A stretch of DNA of 64,000 bases from Vanessa cardui (Eukaryota > Arthropoda > Insecta > Lepidoptera > Nymphalidae): positions 13,491,318 through 13,555,317 of the forward strand of contig NC_061131.1 in assembly GCF_905220365.1 (NCBI RefSeq), given 5' to 3'. Positions 32,916 to 44,002 of the stretch are shown piece by piece (position 1 is the stretch's first letter; each line of letters starts with the position of its first letter). The notes under the pieces are model-generated. The model was given only the letters and a program-made list of their open reading frames with translations, searched no databases and was not told the DNA's origin. The position numbers and the translations under genes were made by a program.

Positions 32916-33954
32916 TCAGGGCAAAAGGACGTCTACACAGCATGCTACTTTCTAAGATAACTCAGATATCCCAGATCTCTCACAGTTTAACTGAAACATA
33001 ATGAAAAATCAATGGAGTATTACACCGTACTCTGTTTCCTGTTAGGGTTATTAGAAGATTCACTATTGCACTGAAATCTACATCTGTAATATACTTGAAC
33101 ACCATCCCTACCTTAAAACACAAATAATGCTATAATGCTATATGCTATAATACTGATCTGATGATGATATAGTAAGTCCTCGGACTTTTTCTGTCATAAT
33201 GAGATTTTCTACGCATCCGTTTGTATGTTATGCTCGCACTTCGATATTAATTTGTAAATCTTTTAAAACCTAAACACCTAAATTAAACAGCGACATACAA
33301 ACATGTCAGTAAAAGGTTTTTATTCGTTCCCTTGAAAGTAAATTGTCAGTTACAGTGTTCTGAACGTGTGCTATGGAACGAGTATCGTGTAAGCCGTCTT
33401 CTCGGACACAATTCGCGAATACCGGGGCCCACGGGGACACTGCTTTGTCACGGAACAGACCATTATATGGCGTAAGGAGCATCGTGTTAGCGACCATTTG
33501 ATTGCTCCGGTTTACGTTGTATGCATAGTTCTGGTTTTAAATACGATGTTACGGTGAATTATCATGTCCTGCTTTCGGTTATACGAATGTGTTTTAAGCA
33601 TCGGACGCACCTGCGCGATTGAGTTACAGTGAGTTCAAAAAAATGTAAAGCTACGGTTATATATTCGCGATCAAAATGTATGCTATCATTTACAGTAGTA
33701 TTGTTTTAGTAGATAAGAATAGTATCTTACATAATCGTACCTCGATAACTTGATTGAAAGATTGAAACAAACAACTCTATCTTCGACCAATGAAGTTAAA
33801 TAAAATTAAAGCTAGTAATCTTGCATTTATATAACATCTGTCTAATATATTACTTTCGAGTACTGCGTTATTGGTTTACTGGCTAACCGAGGCGTTTTAA
33901 TACAAAACTTATTTGAGTGAATTCATTTAGTCTTTCTACCATAAAGTTGAAGGT
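32916..33954. other. No gene supported
   Basis: The block 33340-33500 is GC-richer with a 63-codon minus frame (33497-33306) lacking any recognisable motif. It could be a regulatory or decayed-repeat segment. Confidence 0.3.
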
Positions 33955-34168
33955 TTGGAACATGCGCTGTTCCAATTCGGTTTGGTGGAATACACATGTG
34001 GCAGAATTTCTATGAAATTAGACACATTCAGGTTTCCTCACTCACTCATGTTTTCGTTTACCACCGAACACAAGATGAATTTTAAACACAAATTAAGAAT
34101 ATGAATAGTCAGAGCTTGCCTGAATCGTTTAAGATGCACGCGTTCTAACCACTTGGCCATCTCGGATA
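33955..34168 (-). repeat. SINE A, 3'-truncated, inverted
   Basis: GGAACATGCGCTGTTCCAATT CGG..., GGTGGAATACACATGTGGCA GAATTTCTATGAAATTAGAC, ACACAAATTAAG, and the tRNA-like 5' end GATGCACGCGTTCTAACCAC TTGGCCATCTCGG at the right. The B-box region is deleted. Confidence 0.75.
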
Positions 34169-34169
34169 T

Positions 34170-34455
34170 TTGTTTTTTTTTATGGCATAGGGTGGCGGAC
34201 GAAAACATGGACCACCTGATGGTAAGTGGTCACCATCACCCATAGACAATGAAGCTGTAAGAAATATTAACTATTCCTTGTATCGTCAATGTGCCACCAA
34301 CCTTGGGAATTAAGATGTTATGTCCCTTGTGCTTGTAGACTGGCTCACTCATCCTTCAAACCGGAACACCAATACTGAATACTGTTATTTGGCGGTAGAA
34401 TAACTGATGAGTGGGTGGTATCTACCCAGACGGGCTTGCACAAAGCCCTACCACC
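34170..34455 (-). repeat. Near-complete family B copy, inverted
   Basis: T(10) then GGTGGCGGACGAAAACATGG, GGTAAGTGGTCACCATCACC CATAGACAATGAAGCTGTAA, CCAACCTTGGGAATTAAGAT, CTTCAAACCGGAACACCAAT, GGCGGTAGAATAACTGATGA, CCTACCACCCAGTAAAAGG. It lies directly beside SINE A in the same orientation. Confidence 0.85.
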
Positions 34456-35107
34456 CAGTAAAAGGATCTGCCTGTCGAACGGTGTTTCTGAATTACGATA
34501 GTGTACCGTTGTCTAGCTGTGTTGACAATAAACACCGTAAAAGAAATAAAATCGTTCAGGATAATAGCTGTTCGGACAATTAATAATCTCTTAGCTCGAT
34601 ACTCCACGACTTAACAATATATTTACAAACGAGGAAAACAATATAAACGCGAGTAATAAAGATAAGCTTACGTACTTAAGAGGACAAAGGTTCTATAATA
34701 AACGTAAATTACCATTTTTGTATACTTAACTAAGTTATATAGAATAACTAAATTATACAAAGTAAGATGTTACGATCAGTTGATAGGTCGTTCATGTATA
34801 TTTACTTCGAACAAGATAATTTTATACGTAATTGAATTCATTAAAAATATTAGGTATTATGTACTGGGTTTTATATGTGCTATATGTTACATATACACGA
34901 ATCTTGTAAAAGTGTTTTTTGTTAGAACTTCTATTAAATACATTTTATTTAAGTCAGATATATTAATTTTATATAAAATATGTATATACAGAAACCTCGA
35001 TATAACATAGGAATTATATTATATGTAATGAAAGTTGAAGAAGAAATTTTATTTAGTATATTTGTCATACATTTCACATTTTCAAACCAATTCTCATCGC
35101 TCCGATA
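34456..35107. other. AT-rich spacer left of the tRNA gene
   Basis: No gene. The hydrophobic 76-codon frame at 34780-35010 follows from AT-rich codons and is not called. Confidence 0.45.
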
Positions 35108-35179
35108 GCCGTGATCGTCTAGTGGTTAGGACCCTACGTTGTGGCCGTAGTAACCCAGGTTCGAATCCTGGTCACGGCA
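35108..35179 (+). tRNA. tRNA-His (GTG)
   Basis: A 72-bp cloverleaf. The acceptor stem GCCGTGA (35108-35114) pairs with TCACGGC (35172-35178), with discriminator A at 35179. The D arm holds the A box ...CGTCTAGTGG. The anticodon stem CTACG/CGTAG (35134-35138, 35146-35150) encloses loop TTGTGGC with anticodon GTG at 35141-35143. The T arm carries GGTTCGAATCC (B box). No intron and no encoded CCA, as usual for nuclear tRNA genes. It delivers histidine at CAC/CAU codons; the extra 5' G is added after transcription. All stems pair, unlike the tRNA-like heads of the nearby SINEs, so this looks like a working gene. It is transcribed from internal A and B boxes. Confidence 0.95.
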
Positions 35180-35208
35180 GTGTTCTCACTGTCATGGCAG
35201 AGCAATTA

Positions 35209-35213
35209 TTTTT
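35209..35213 (+). terminator. Probable RNA polymerase III terminator
   Basis: TTTTT, the first run of four or more T after the tRNA, 29 bp beyond its 3' end. Confidence 0.6.
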
Positions 35214-35553
35214 ATTATTATTAAAAATTACAAAAAAATATTTGACTATACGTATAAAATAAACTTAATTATACTTATGTGTTATTTAACTTTTATACAA
35301 TAATTAAAATAGATAGAAAATTACTTAGTAAATAAATAAATTCAATTTTAAAGAAATTTTACAATTCGTTTACGAAAAATAGATATTATATTACTTTTAT
35401 CATAAGTTTGTTTTTGTTTTTCAAGGCATTAATTAAATTAAACAAAAATGTTTATTACTTATATTACATTGCAATCTAGTACTATCGCTCTCTATATTAA
35501 AACATTGTAACTACATCATTAAATATCCTAACTACATAGTTACACAACTCTAG

Positions 35554-35658
35554 CCACAGATGGCGTTAGCTGCACCGAAATTACCTTAAATAATTATATA
35601 CACTAGATGGCGCTGTAATACTAAAAACAACTTACAAATTCGTCACTAGATGGCGGGA
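35554..35658 (+). promoter_or_regulatory. Cluster of three CTCF-like motifs
   Basis: CCACAGATGGCGTTA (35554-35568), CACTAGATGGCGCTG (35601-35615) and CACTAGATGGCGGGA (35644-35658) share AGATGGCG on the same strand, 47 and 43 bp apart. The central copy closely resembles the insect CTCF core. The cluster lies about 375-480 bp downstream of the tRNA gene. Function as an insulator is an inference; the motif is also abundant in insect genomes generally. Confidence 0.35.
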
Positions 35659-37734
35659 CGAGTCGTTACGATACAATTAACTCTTACAAGTTAACATTAT
35701 TTTATCTGAGAGTTACAGTTATTATTTAGCTATTACCTATAATCTTTACGTTTGAGATTACTTTACTTAGAACAAACACATTGTGTTACTGATATTTAAA
35801 ACGTATAGTTTATTATTCATTGTAATGGCGTACATTGAATATTATTTAATTATGTATAAACATCAATTATAACTGTAAAATATGTATAGAAATGGCAACT
35901 AGTATGAAATAAATCTTCCTCTTTTAGTCACCATAAGACAAAGACGACAAAATGTTTTGAAAATACACAACGATTAATATTTACTCTTTTTATATCGGAC
36001 TTATACCTATATATAAGAAAATAGAAAAATCATTACGAAACACGGCATGTACTTACTTCTCGTATTGTTTGAGGCAATTCAAAACAAATTACAATACTTG
36101 TACACTGAATTATTTTATAATCAGAACTTTTATTATCAGGGTTTGAAAATATCCGCTTAATCAGTGGCAAAAAAGTGGTCCTATATCTATAAAAACGTTA
36201 CTTAAGTTTTAGTAAGGATCCCTAATCTTTTTTTAGCAATAAATATAGCCTTTGTCACTCAGGGTAAACGTAGCCTTCCAATGGTGAAAGAATTATTGAA
36301 ATCGGCACAGTAATTTTTCAGTACATTCATTGCAAACACACGCAAAAATATTCATTTTCAAATATAAAAGCAGCATAGACCATACCTAAATAATATTCTT
36401 TCTATCTGTCAATTTGCTATGTTAATTTATTCAAATCATGATAAAAAGTTGTATGTGTTTATTACGAAATAAGGGCAACGACGGCTTACGATATTTATAC
36501 GCCAATAAAAAGCTAATTCCGAAGGAAAGAAACCCATTTCAACCTTATTAGATATTTACTCCTCGAATTACGATGGTTTGCCCTTTTCGTTTATAAATAC
36601 CGTCTAATTAGTAGGCAGGTAACCTTTATATATACAAATACATACATATATATGTATATAATTATTATATACTTGTGTATATTATTGAACATCTCTGGTT
36701 CCAGTGATTTTTATAAAAAAAATGTATGCTTAGTCCGATCCAGGATGATTTCTATAGGACCATGGGATAGTAAGTGGCCTGCGATCGAGTGCAGGATACG
36801 TTTTATTAACTTAATATATAATTATAGTTCGTATTTACAATCAAAACTTACCTTATTTAAATAGCCATAATTATTAATGGATACGCCGTACTTATATATC
36901 ACTTAATGAAAGATTGTTTAGAGAGAAGATAAAGTTTGGATTAAAATCATTTAGGTATGTATTGTTTTTAGGGTTCCGTATTCAAAGGGTAAAATGCGAG
37001 TAGTATTAAAGTAAGGCTGCGCTGGCAATCCCGTCTGTTCTCTAGCACTAGGCTGTATCTCATGAACTGTGATAGTTAGACAGTTGAAATTTTCACAGAC
37101 GTTGTATTTCTGTTGCCGCTATACCAAAATATAAATAAACGGAACAAAATAAATATTTAAGGGGTTTGCCATACAACATACATGAACTTTTTGTCATATA
37201 TGTACCTATAATTGTAAGGAACCCTTCATGTTCCAACTTGTACGTAGCCGTACTTTTTATGTCATTTCGGTAGGCGTATTTGGCACATTTATACCCATAG
37301 ACACTAGTACTGACAGAATCATTCCTCATATCACTAGTGCCTCATAACATGTTATATCCCTCTCACCCTTCAAACCGTAACACAAGAATTATAATATTTT
37401 TATTTTGCCATATTTTTTATTAAGAAATGAATAAACTTTTTGTAAAAACAATACAAGAATAGTTATAAGTTAAAGTTTTGATAAACGAATTAACACCTGG
37501 ATACAATCGTTCAAAATCATTCACTCAAAATTTTTAACATGCATTGAGCTACATTAATGTACGTCAAAATGTCATATCGGAAAATATTATAGCAAATATT
37601 GAAATATCGGCTATAAATCACGTCCGACAAAAGAGCCACGTCACGTAATCGCGCGACTGACCACAACGCGGCACATTTTATAACTCAAACGATACTCAGT
37701 GACGAAGCTGAAACAGCACAGAAATTAATAATGT
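35659..37734. other. AT-rich spacer, no gene seen
   Basis: No supported gene. A TATA/CATA-rich microsatellite-like tract lies at 36625-36675. Less AT-rich DNA at 36950-37330 holds unconvincing minus frames. Confidence 0.4.
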
Positions 37735-37790
37735 TCTCCTGACCGAATTTCAGCCACGGAGTCTATTCCCAAGGGAGACCAGTCGGGAGG
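37735..37790 (+). repeat. Short fragment of an unnamed insect repeat
   Basis: CTGACCGAATTTCAGCCACG GAGTC..., CCCAAGGGAGACCAGTCG. I recall similar CCACGGCGGCCAATCTCAAG sequence as a common lepidopteran repeat; there is no second copy in this window to compare. Confidence 0.35.
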
Positions 37791-37869
37791 GTTTGTCGTT
37801 TCATCCCGGGCAGGCCCGGGCTTTGGCAAAACTTGGTTAGGTATTTTGGATTGATTATCTTGCATTATA

Positions 37870-37945
37870 ACAACATCAGCCTGTAAATTTCCCACTGCTG
37901 GGTTTATCCCTCCTCTCCCTTTGAGGAGAAGGAAACATATTCATC
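37870..37945 (-). repeat. SINE A 3' fragment, inverted
   Basis: CAACATCAGCCTGTAAATTT CCCACTGCTGGGTTTATCCC TCCTCTCCCTTTGAGGAGAA GGAAACATATTC. Confidence 0.7.
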
Positions 37946-38280
37946 AGTCATGTTAAGTATTATAATACTTGAATCAAATAGAATTGATATTCCGATAATT
38001 ACTACAGTTTTATTGAGCAATATCCCTACCACAGCTCAATCTCATAGTCCGTCCCGATCTGACAGATCCGATGCAGGACCAAACTCTTTTAATGGTTAAT
38101 GACGAGCCCTCCTTGTGTGTCAGTAAATAATTCTTATAATAATTTACTGACATACAAATCTTTTCTACTGATTTATTTTATTAGGTCAATTGCGATCATT
38201 AAGTCGCTACATCTATAGTTAGAAGCTACATCCCAACACATTCTCTCTAGGTGTTAGAGGCCCGTATAGGTGGGCTGACC

Positions 38281-38475
38281 GTCAGGGCGTCACGGTAGCA
38301 TGCGTAAGCGATCCCGTGGCGCCCGCCGAAAGACGGAGAAGGTACCACTGGATTTTTAGTAGGTAAACCCGGTAGACCTGGGCGCATCCGGCGTCCATGG
38401 AACCGGAGAGTACCACCTCCCCCTCACACTTTCCATCACGCGGGTAAAGCGAGTAACGCGTATTTACAGCAAGAA
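38281..38475 (+). repeat. Family G repeat, copy 1
   Basis: GTCACGGTAGCATGCGTAAG CGATCCCGTGGCGCCCGCCG AAAGACGGAGAAGGTACCAC TGGATTTTTAGTAGGTAAAC ... GGAGAGTACCACCTCCCCCT CACACTTTCCATCACGCGGG. Matches 56561-56735 in the same orientation. GC-rich relative to context; the 82-codon minus frame is a shadow. Possibly a LINE 3' UTR. Confidence 0.65.
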
Positions 38476-38857
38476 AAAAAAGGGTTAGAAGCTCTTCGTA
38501 TAAGCAAACCTTCAGACCAATAAGAGCCACTTATAATCCTAAGGCATGATACAAATTTGCACGTACACGTTTACGTTAAAACGATCGTGAGGCGAAATCT
38601 TCTATAAAAGTATGATGAATTGCACTGAAATCAAGCGAGATAACTACAGATTACGGCTCAGTAGTTCAGCGGGGCACGGGAGATTGGAGAACATTCTAGA
38701 ATTTCCGTAATAAGGTATTACTAGTATTTTAGAAAATATTTGAACCCGTTCAAACTAAAATTTTATTTACAACGAAATGTTCTCGCGACTTCATGCTCTT
38801 TTGAATTTAACAAAAAGTAAATGTTCAGTTCGCAGATACTACTATAAAAAACCGTAA

Positions 38858-39150
38858 CAGCCTGTAAATTTCCCACTGCTGGGTTACGCCCTTCTTTCAC
38901 ATTAAGGAGAGGGTTTGCAACATATTTTACCACGCTGTTCCAATGCGGGTTGGTGGAATAGTACATGTGGCTGAATTTCAATGAAATTAGACACAGGTTT
39001 CCTCACGTTGTTTTCCTTCATCGCCGAGCACGAGATGAATTATAAACACAAATTAAGCACATATATATATAGTGATGTTTTCCTGGATTTGAACCCAAAA
39101 TCATCGGTTAAGATGTACGCGTTCTAACCACTGGGTAATCTCAGCTCAGA
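38858..39150 (-). repeat. Nearly full SINE A, inverted, diverged
   Basis: ACAGCCTGTAAATTTCCCAC TGCTGGGTTACGCCC, CCACGCTGTTCCAATGCGGG TTGGTGGAATAGTACATGTG, GCCGAGCACGAGATGAATTA, a short (TA)n expansion at 39062-39071, a B-box complement GGATTTGAACCC, and ACGCGTTCTAACCACTGGGT at the head. Confidence 0.8.
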
Positions 39151-39327
39151 TACTTCTATAATAACTTATTATTTCTGTAGTATTATTTGTGATATTAAGT
39201 AGATGGTAGGAGCCACCCGACATGAAGGCGGAGTGGTGGTACACGCGAGGGCTGCGTGTGGTACTGCACAGTATTTGGATATTGCAGCGTGACTTTATTT
39301 ATTTTTTATATAATTCTAAACTAAAAA

Positions 39328-39415
39328 TAGCCTAAGTTACATCAGCTATCCGCCAGTAAAAATGCCGTCGAAATCGGGCTAGCCGTCACAGAGATTGGCC
39401 GCAACAGTAATAATA
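39328..39415 (-). repeat. Hel-2 fragment, inverted
   Basis: AAAATAGCCTAAGTTACATC AGCTATCCGCCAGTAAAAAT GCCGTCGAAATCGGGCTAGC CGTCACAGAGATTGGCCGCA AC. Confidence 0.6.
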
Positions 39416-40249
39416 AACTTTTAATAATTAAAAGTCATATTCTGAGTCGAGTTTCGAGTTAGTTCTTATAGAATGCCTTGATATAAATTGTAAGAAAAAT
39501 CATAATATTAAAAAATTCCAATCACGGTAATTAAATCTTAAATACAATACCAAACAATAATTTGCGATTGCTTTTATATTATGACAAGCGACATCGATTC
39601 TTATTGCACGTACTTTAGGGGTGAAAATACAAAATCATTTGACATATTTAATGCGAATGCTAAGTGGTCTAATACTCCATTAGGGCGTTTATTTCTTTAG
39701 TTTTGTTTCTTGCTAAGCCGCTTAACCTAATTCTTTACTACGAACACTTGTATTGCGAGTTCTAAGGCAATTATTTTCTTGTTTACAATTTGTGGTAATA
39801 TTTTTAATATATTCTAGTTTTAAATACTAGAAATAGTTGTTACGACAACATTTAGATTATAATGACATATTTTTTATTACTTTATACACGCCAGGGTTTA
39901 CTGGAAAATTTTGCCAGTTGAACTGCACAGGTAAACGGGATTGTGTGATTGTGTCGCAAAACTGTATTTCATACTGGTTTTCATACCTGTACAGGTAATT
40001 GAAATTTGACATTGACTTCAAAAATTATATCTTAAAATTTAAAATGGTTACACCGTAGGATTTCAAACTCGATCGCTCAATATATTTCTTACTAATATTA
40101 AAATTACTTACATACCCTGTACTTCACGACATACATATATGATTTGGTGTCTGAAGTTGTTGTTGACTTACCTAAAACAAAAAATAATAATAATTAGATA
40201 CATATAATTTTTACAGGTGAAATTCTTTTGTTCATATTCTATGCGTGAA

Positions 40250-40392
40250 GAGATCGTTCGAATGCCTTGCGGCAAGGTGGAACGACGATATACAGAAGGT
40301 GGCAGTAGAACATGGATGAGAAGAGCCAAAGATCCGGCTCAGTGGCGCGCCTTGGGCCCCCTACGTCCAGCAGTGGAGTAAAACAGGCTGAT
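40250..40392 (+). pseudogene. LINE ORF2 C-terminal remnant, frameshifted
   Basis: Translation in pieces gives ARWNDDIQKVA, then (after a +1/-1 shift near 40302) RTWMRRAKDPAQWRALG, then (after a second shift near 40360) PYVQQWSKTG and tandem stops at 40388. This W-D-D-I ... W-x-x-x-A-x-D ... W-R-A-L-G pattern is the usual C-terminus of insect non-LTR retrotransposon ORF2 proteins, downstream of the reverse transcriptase. Only about 45 residues remain. A MITE inserted about 20 bp downstream. Confidence 0.65.
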
Positions 40393-40409
40393 CATGATGA
40401 GAGATCGTA

Positions 40410-40603
40410 CAGACAGAGTAAGAAAACCTTCATCTGTTTTCATATTCCTTTATCTAGTCTTAAACACTTAGTACCTTCTGAATCTAAACATCAAATTATT
40501 GCGACGCAATGTGTCATTCTCGATCGGTAAAGCAGATTATCGCTTATTCTCGAGCACACGAAAATAGATCTTAAGGTGACGAACCTTTTCTTTACCCCGA
40601 CTG
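40410..40603. mobile_element. TA-flanked MITE, short form (194 bp)
   Basis: The left end CAGACAGAGTAAGAAAACCTTC and right end ...GAACCTTTTCTTTACCCCGACTG are inverted repeats flanked by TA (40408-40409, 40604-40605). Inside, ATCAAATTATTGCGACGCAA TGTGTCATTCTCGATCGG matches the two sides of the 426-bp element at 29710-30135, with about 230 bp of its middle missing. The 72-codon plus frame (40312-40530) crosses from the LINE remnant into the MITE and is not a gene. Confidence 0.75.
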
Positions 40604-40714
40604 TATCTACATACGATTAAGTTTAAACTCTGTACACCAATTGTTGGTTTTGCGTGAAGGTACCTTTGGATAATTGTCACCCTGATTGATTACAGTCACG
40701 GTGGTCAATTTCAT

Positions 40715-40885
40715 CAAAGTCAAAATATTATTGTAGTAGGCTTTTACAAGCACTCTTGGATCGTTTTTTTTTTGCAATAGGTAAGTTGACAGGAATATAG
40801 GCGACCTGATGTTAAGTGGTTACCACGAAGATACTGACGTGGTAAGAAATATTAACCATTCCTTAATGCACAATTGCGCCAATTT
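40715..40885. repeat. Joined fragments of families C and B
   Basis: AAGTCAAAATATTATTGTAG TAGGCTTTTACAAGCACTCT TGGATCG (C) runs into T(9) and then inverted B (GGCGACCTGATGTTAAGTGG TTACCAC ... GGTAAGAAATATTAACCATT CCTTA). Confidence 0.5.
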
Positions 40886-41577
40886 GTTCTAGCCTATAAT
40901 TTTTCAAATAATTTTATAAATATAAGGATTATCGAAGCGAAAGCGACCCTAAAAATTATCGATGAAACATACATAACAACAAACAGATAGCCGTATATTG
41001 TTACATAGGAAGTGAAATGTCAATTAAAAAGAATACTTAATTAGAACATTCTGAAGCGACAACAACACACATATACATAACATATAAAAACCGTAGTAAC
41101 GGCTGTTCCTATCTTACTCAACAAGAAAAGAGGTCCATAATCGTTCGACCTCCTTTGAAACCTAAAAATAAATATTTCAGACTGACAGATTACTCATAAC
41201 GAAATCAATATACAACAAAACCAGCAATTTTATTACAAAAGCGATACAGTACGCATGCCATGCACTCATAGAGCTTGGAACACAAGTACCATGCTCTACA
41301 TAAATCGTTCAATTAGGGATACCGAGCCGCGGTATGTTGGCAGACCGCGCTGTGTTCCCACTAACGTCGAACTGTGCCATAAAAACCACTACTTGTCTCG
41401 TTATTGTTTTAACTATTTGCGTTACGGGCACTACGTCGACTCAATATTACTTTCGATCGAAAAAATCTGAGTGCACTCTCAACTATTAGAATATAACGTA
41501 TCAGCCAGATTTTATATAAAGTCTATGTTCATTTCTTCCCAGAACATGGAAAGTGACGATTTCACAAACACACATAC

Positions 41578-41751
41578 ACACAACAACAACAACAACCTAT
41601 AAATTTCCCACTGCTTGGACAAGGCCTCTCCTTTCCACCACGCTGTTATGCGGGTTGGTGGAATACACATATGACAGAATTTCTATGAAATTAGACACAT
41701 GTAGGTTTCGTCACGATGTTTTCCTTCACCGCCGAGCACGAGATGAATTAT

Positions 41752-41753
<2 letters not shown>
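41578..41753 (-). repeat. SINE A, inverted, internally deleted, next to (CA)n
   Basis: ACAACAACAACAACAACCTA TAAATTTCCCACTGC, CCACCACGCTGTTATGCGGG TTGGTGGAATACACATATGA, TTCCTTCACCGCCGAGCACG AGATGAATTATAAACAC. The tRNA-like head is gone; the CA tract starts exactly where the SINE reads AAACACAAA. Confidence 0.75.

Positions 41754-41818
<65 letters not shown>
41754..41818. repeat. (AC)32 microsatellite
   Basis: Uninterrupted AC dinucleotide for 65 bp, then CAGTAACCGAACAGTAACCG AACAGTAAC (a short three-unit repeat). Minus-strand frames of repeated Val-Cys here are artefacts. Confidence 0.95.
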
Positions 41819-41822
<4 letters not shown>

Positions 41823-41841
41823 CCGAACAGTAACCGAACAG

Positions 41842-42674
41842 TAACAAAAACTATGGTAACCAAACAAAAGTAAGATGCCGGAATGCTCGTTGTCATACAT
41901 AGGAAAATACACATACAAACTAACATATAACAAAACACACAATCATGAATGTAAATTTACTAATTTTCTTTCCACGAAAACGAAATAGTTTTTTGAAGAT
42001 CTTAATTAACCGCTAAATACCGGTTATTACCGGTTTTAACCACCGCGATATAATGTGTGAGAATACTTATCCATTCAACTATGAATTTGTTTCTTATATA
42101 GATGTAAAGTACTTAAATTATTATCGTGTTTAATTGGTTTAGTTTAATTAATTGGTGTTCTCTCAGTACAGTTTTAATTTCACACATGTTCGTGTAGAAA
42201 GCTCAATAATTCTATTCATGCTTCATAAACATATATATTTTATGGGATTTCTGTTAATCGAACACGAACTACTTTATGGCACTTAACTGGCAAAAAACAA
42301 TAAGTTTATTAAAATGAAAATATATGTATTTCATAATTTATAAATAGAAGTATCTATATAATTGATTTTGGTATATTTTTTACGTTACACGATCGTTAAT
42401 ATTAAGGCAGTTTGCAAATAAGTTACCTCTTGATAAGTGCTCACCAACAAACTAATAGCCATTCTTTGCATCATCGATACGCTAATTTACATAGCAGCTT
42501 TTGAAATTTATTTTGTTCATATATTTTTCAGATACATATGTTACCTACGATAACGACGACACAAAAATACACCTGAAACACACAAACACGCTACAACAGA
42601 CAGCCATTTCACTTCCGCAGATCACAGGCGAACAAACTTAAATACTTCATTTGGTACTTCCAGAAATATTCAAT
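41842..42674. other. AT-rich spacer, no gene seen
   Basis: No gene. TACCGGTTATTACCGGTTTT at 42018-42037 is a small imperfect repeat. Confidence 0.4.
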
Positions 42675-42834
42675 GCTTCCTCATATCACCAACCTTACGA
42701 ACTAAGGCATTATGTCTTTTGTGTGATCATACAACCCGAAAAACAAGAATACAAAATACTGTTATGGTAGAATATATGACCCACTGGTGTTACCACCCAA
42801 ACGGTCTTGCACAAATCTCTACCACAAAGTAATA
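42675..42834 (-). repeat. Degraded family B copy, inverted
   Basis: TCACCAACCTTACGAACTAA GGCATTATGTCTTTTGTG ... ACTGTTATGGTAGAATATAT GACCCACTGGTGTTACCACC CAAACGGTCTTGCACAAATC TCTACCAC. Confidence 0.6.
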
Positions 42835-43183
42835 TCAAAGCCAAAGTAAACTTAGTCAACAACACAAGAACAAAAACACACGCAAACTTTTTAATTTTCG
42901 AATTAAATAGTATTGTATACCGTTAAGTTTTATTAGCAGTGCATGCCAGTAACCAATTTCACTTCGAATTTATATCCAACAAAAACTCGCTATACACTTC
43001 GATAGACCGCATTGTCAATCAAGTATAAAATTGACTTTTGAAACTACGCAGAGTCACGCTCGCCTTTGTTTAGATGAGTTCTTTTATAGTCAAGATAAAA
43101 TGAAATACTCAACGATATAAGTTTCGCTCTCATATTAATTGACGATTCTTCTCAGTTTTGCTTTGTCCTTATTAATAAAAAAA

Positions 43184-43620
43184 TCTATAATAATATTATA
43201 AATGTGAAAGTAACTCGGAGAGCTGAGATGTCCCAGTGGTTAGAACGCGTGCATCTTAACCGATGATTGCGGGTTCAAACCCAGGCAAGCACCGCTGATT
43301 CATGTGCTTAATTTGTCTTTATAATTCATCTCGTGCTCAGCGGTGAAGGAAAACATCGTGAGGAAACCTGCATGTGACAAATTTCATAGAAATTCTGCCA
43401 CATGTGTATTCCACCAAACCGCATTGGAACAGCGTAGTGGAATATGTTCCAAATCTTCTCCTCGAAGGGAGAGGAGGCCTTTAGCCCAGCAGTGGGAATT
43501 CACAGGCTGTCGTTGTTGCTGTTTGTAGTATGGAACAATCTAGAACTCCAAGAAAGGACATAGACTACTTTTTTGTTTAACACATGATAACGAACATCCA
43601 AAAACACGAGAGAAGCCGCT
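43184..43620 (+). mobile_element. Hel-1 fragment split by a full SINE A
   Basis: TCTATAATAATATTATAAAT GTGAAAGTAACTC at 43184-43216 is a Hel-1 5' end. After the SINE the Hel-1 series resumes (AACTCCAAGAAAGGACATAG ACTACTTTTTTGTTTAACAC ATGATAACG). Same arrangement as at 27595-28080. Confidence 0.6.
43217..43526 (+). repeat. Full-length SINE A, forward
   Basis: The best forward copy. The tRNA-like head has an A-box-like TCCCAGTGGTTAGAACGCG and a B box GGTTCAAACCC at 43272-43282. Then TCATGTGCTTAATTTGTC, TCTCGTGCTCAGCGGTGAAG GAAAACATCGTGAGGAAACC, GAAATTCTGCCACATGTGTA TTCCACC, CAAATCTTCTCCTCGAAGGG AGAGGAGGCCTTTAGCCCAG CAGTGGGAA, and a GTTGTT tail. SINEs of this build are pol III transcribed and moved by LINE machinery. 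Resembles the Metulj-type SINEs described from butterflies, by recollection only. Confidence 0.85.
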
Positions 43621-44002
43621 ACTAGCGTCTTATATATTTAAAAATATATATTTTAGGGTTATTGAGCGATAAACGTATTTCGAGAATGAGATTACAATTG
43701 ATAAAATTCAATATTTAAATAATATAACTTTAAAAAATACAAAAACGTTTCAATTGTAAAATTGATGATTCAGTTTTTATTTTATAATTACATATTAAAC
43801 TCAATGTGTTCCATATAAATTACGAGCAATTAACATATCATCCATTTTCAAATATTATGCTACTGCACGTATTTTCTTTTAATTAAAATATAGACATTTT
43901 AATATATACTGCAACAATATACGAAAATAAATAAATAAAAGCAATGGTGGTTTAAAAAAACGTTTGATTGTTACCGACAATACACAATCAATTAGCTTGT
44001 AT

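Noticed and set aside
34780..35010. 76-codon hydrophobic plus-strand frame resembling a membrane protein
   Set aside because: Hydrophobicity follows from AT-rich codons (Ile, Phe, Tyr); no motif, splice site or homology that I recognise.
35035..35262. 75-codon plus-strand frame
   Set aside because: It is the translation of the tRNA-His gene and its flanks.
41726..41942. Two minus-strand frames with long Val-Cys runs
   Set aside because: Translations of the (AC)n microsatellite.
42018..42037. ACCGGTTATTACCGGTTTT as a regulatory tandem motif
   Set aside because: Only two short imperfect units; not distinguishable from chance.
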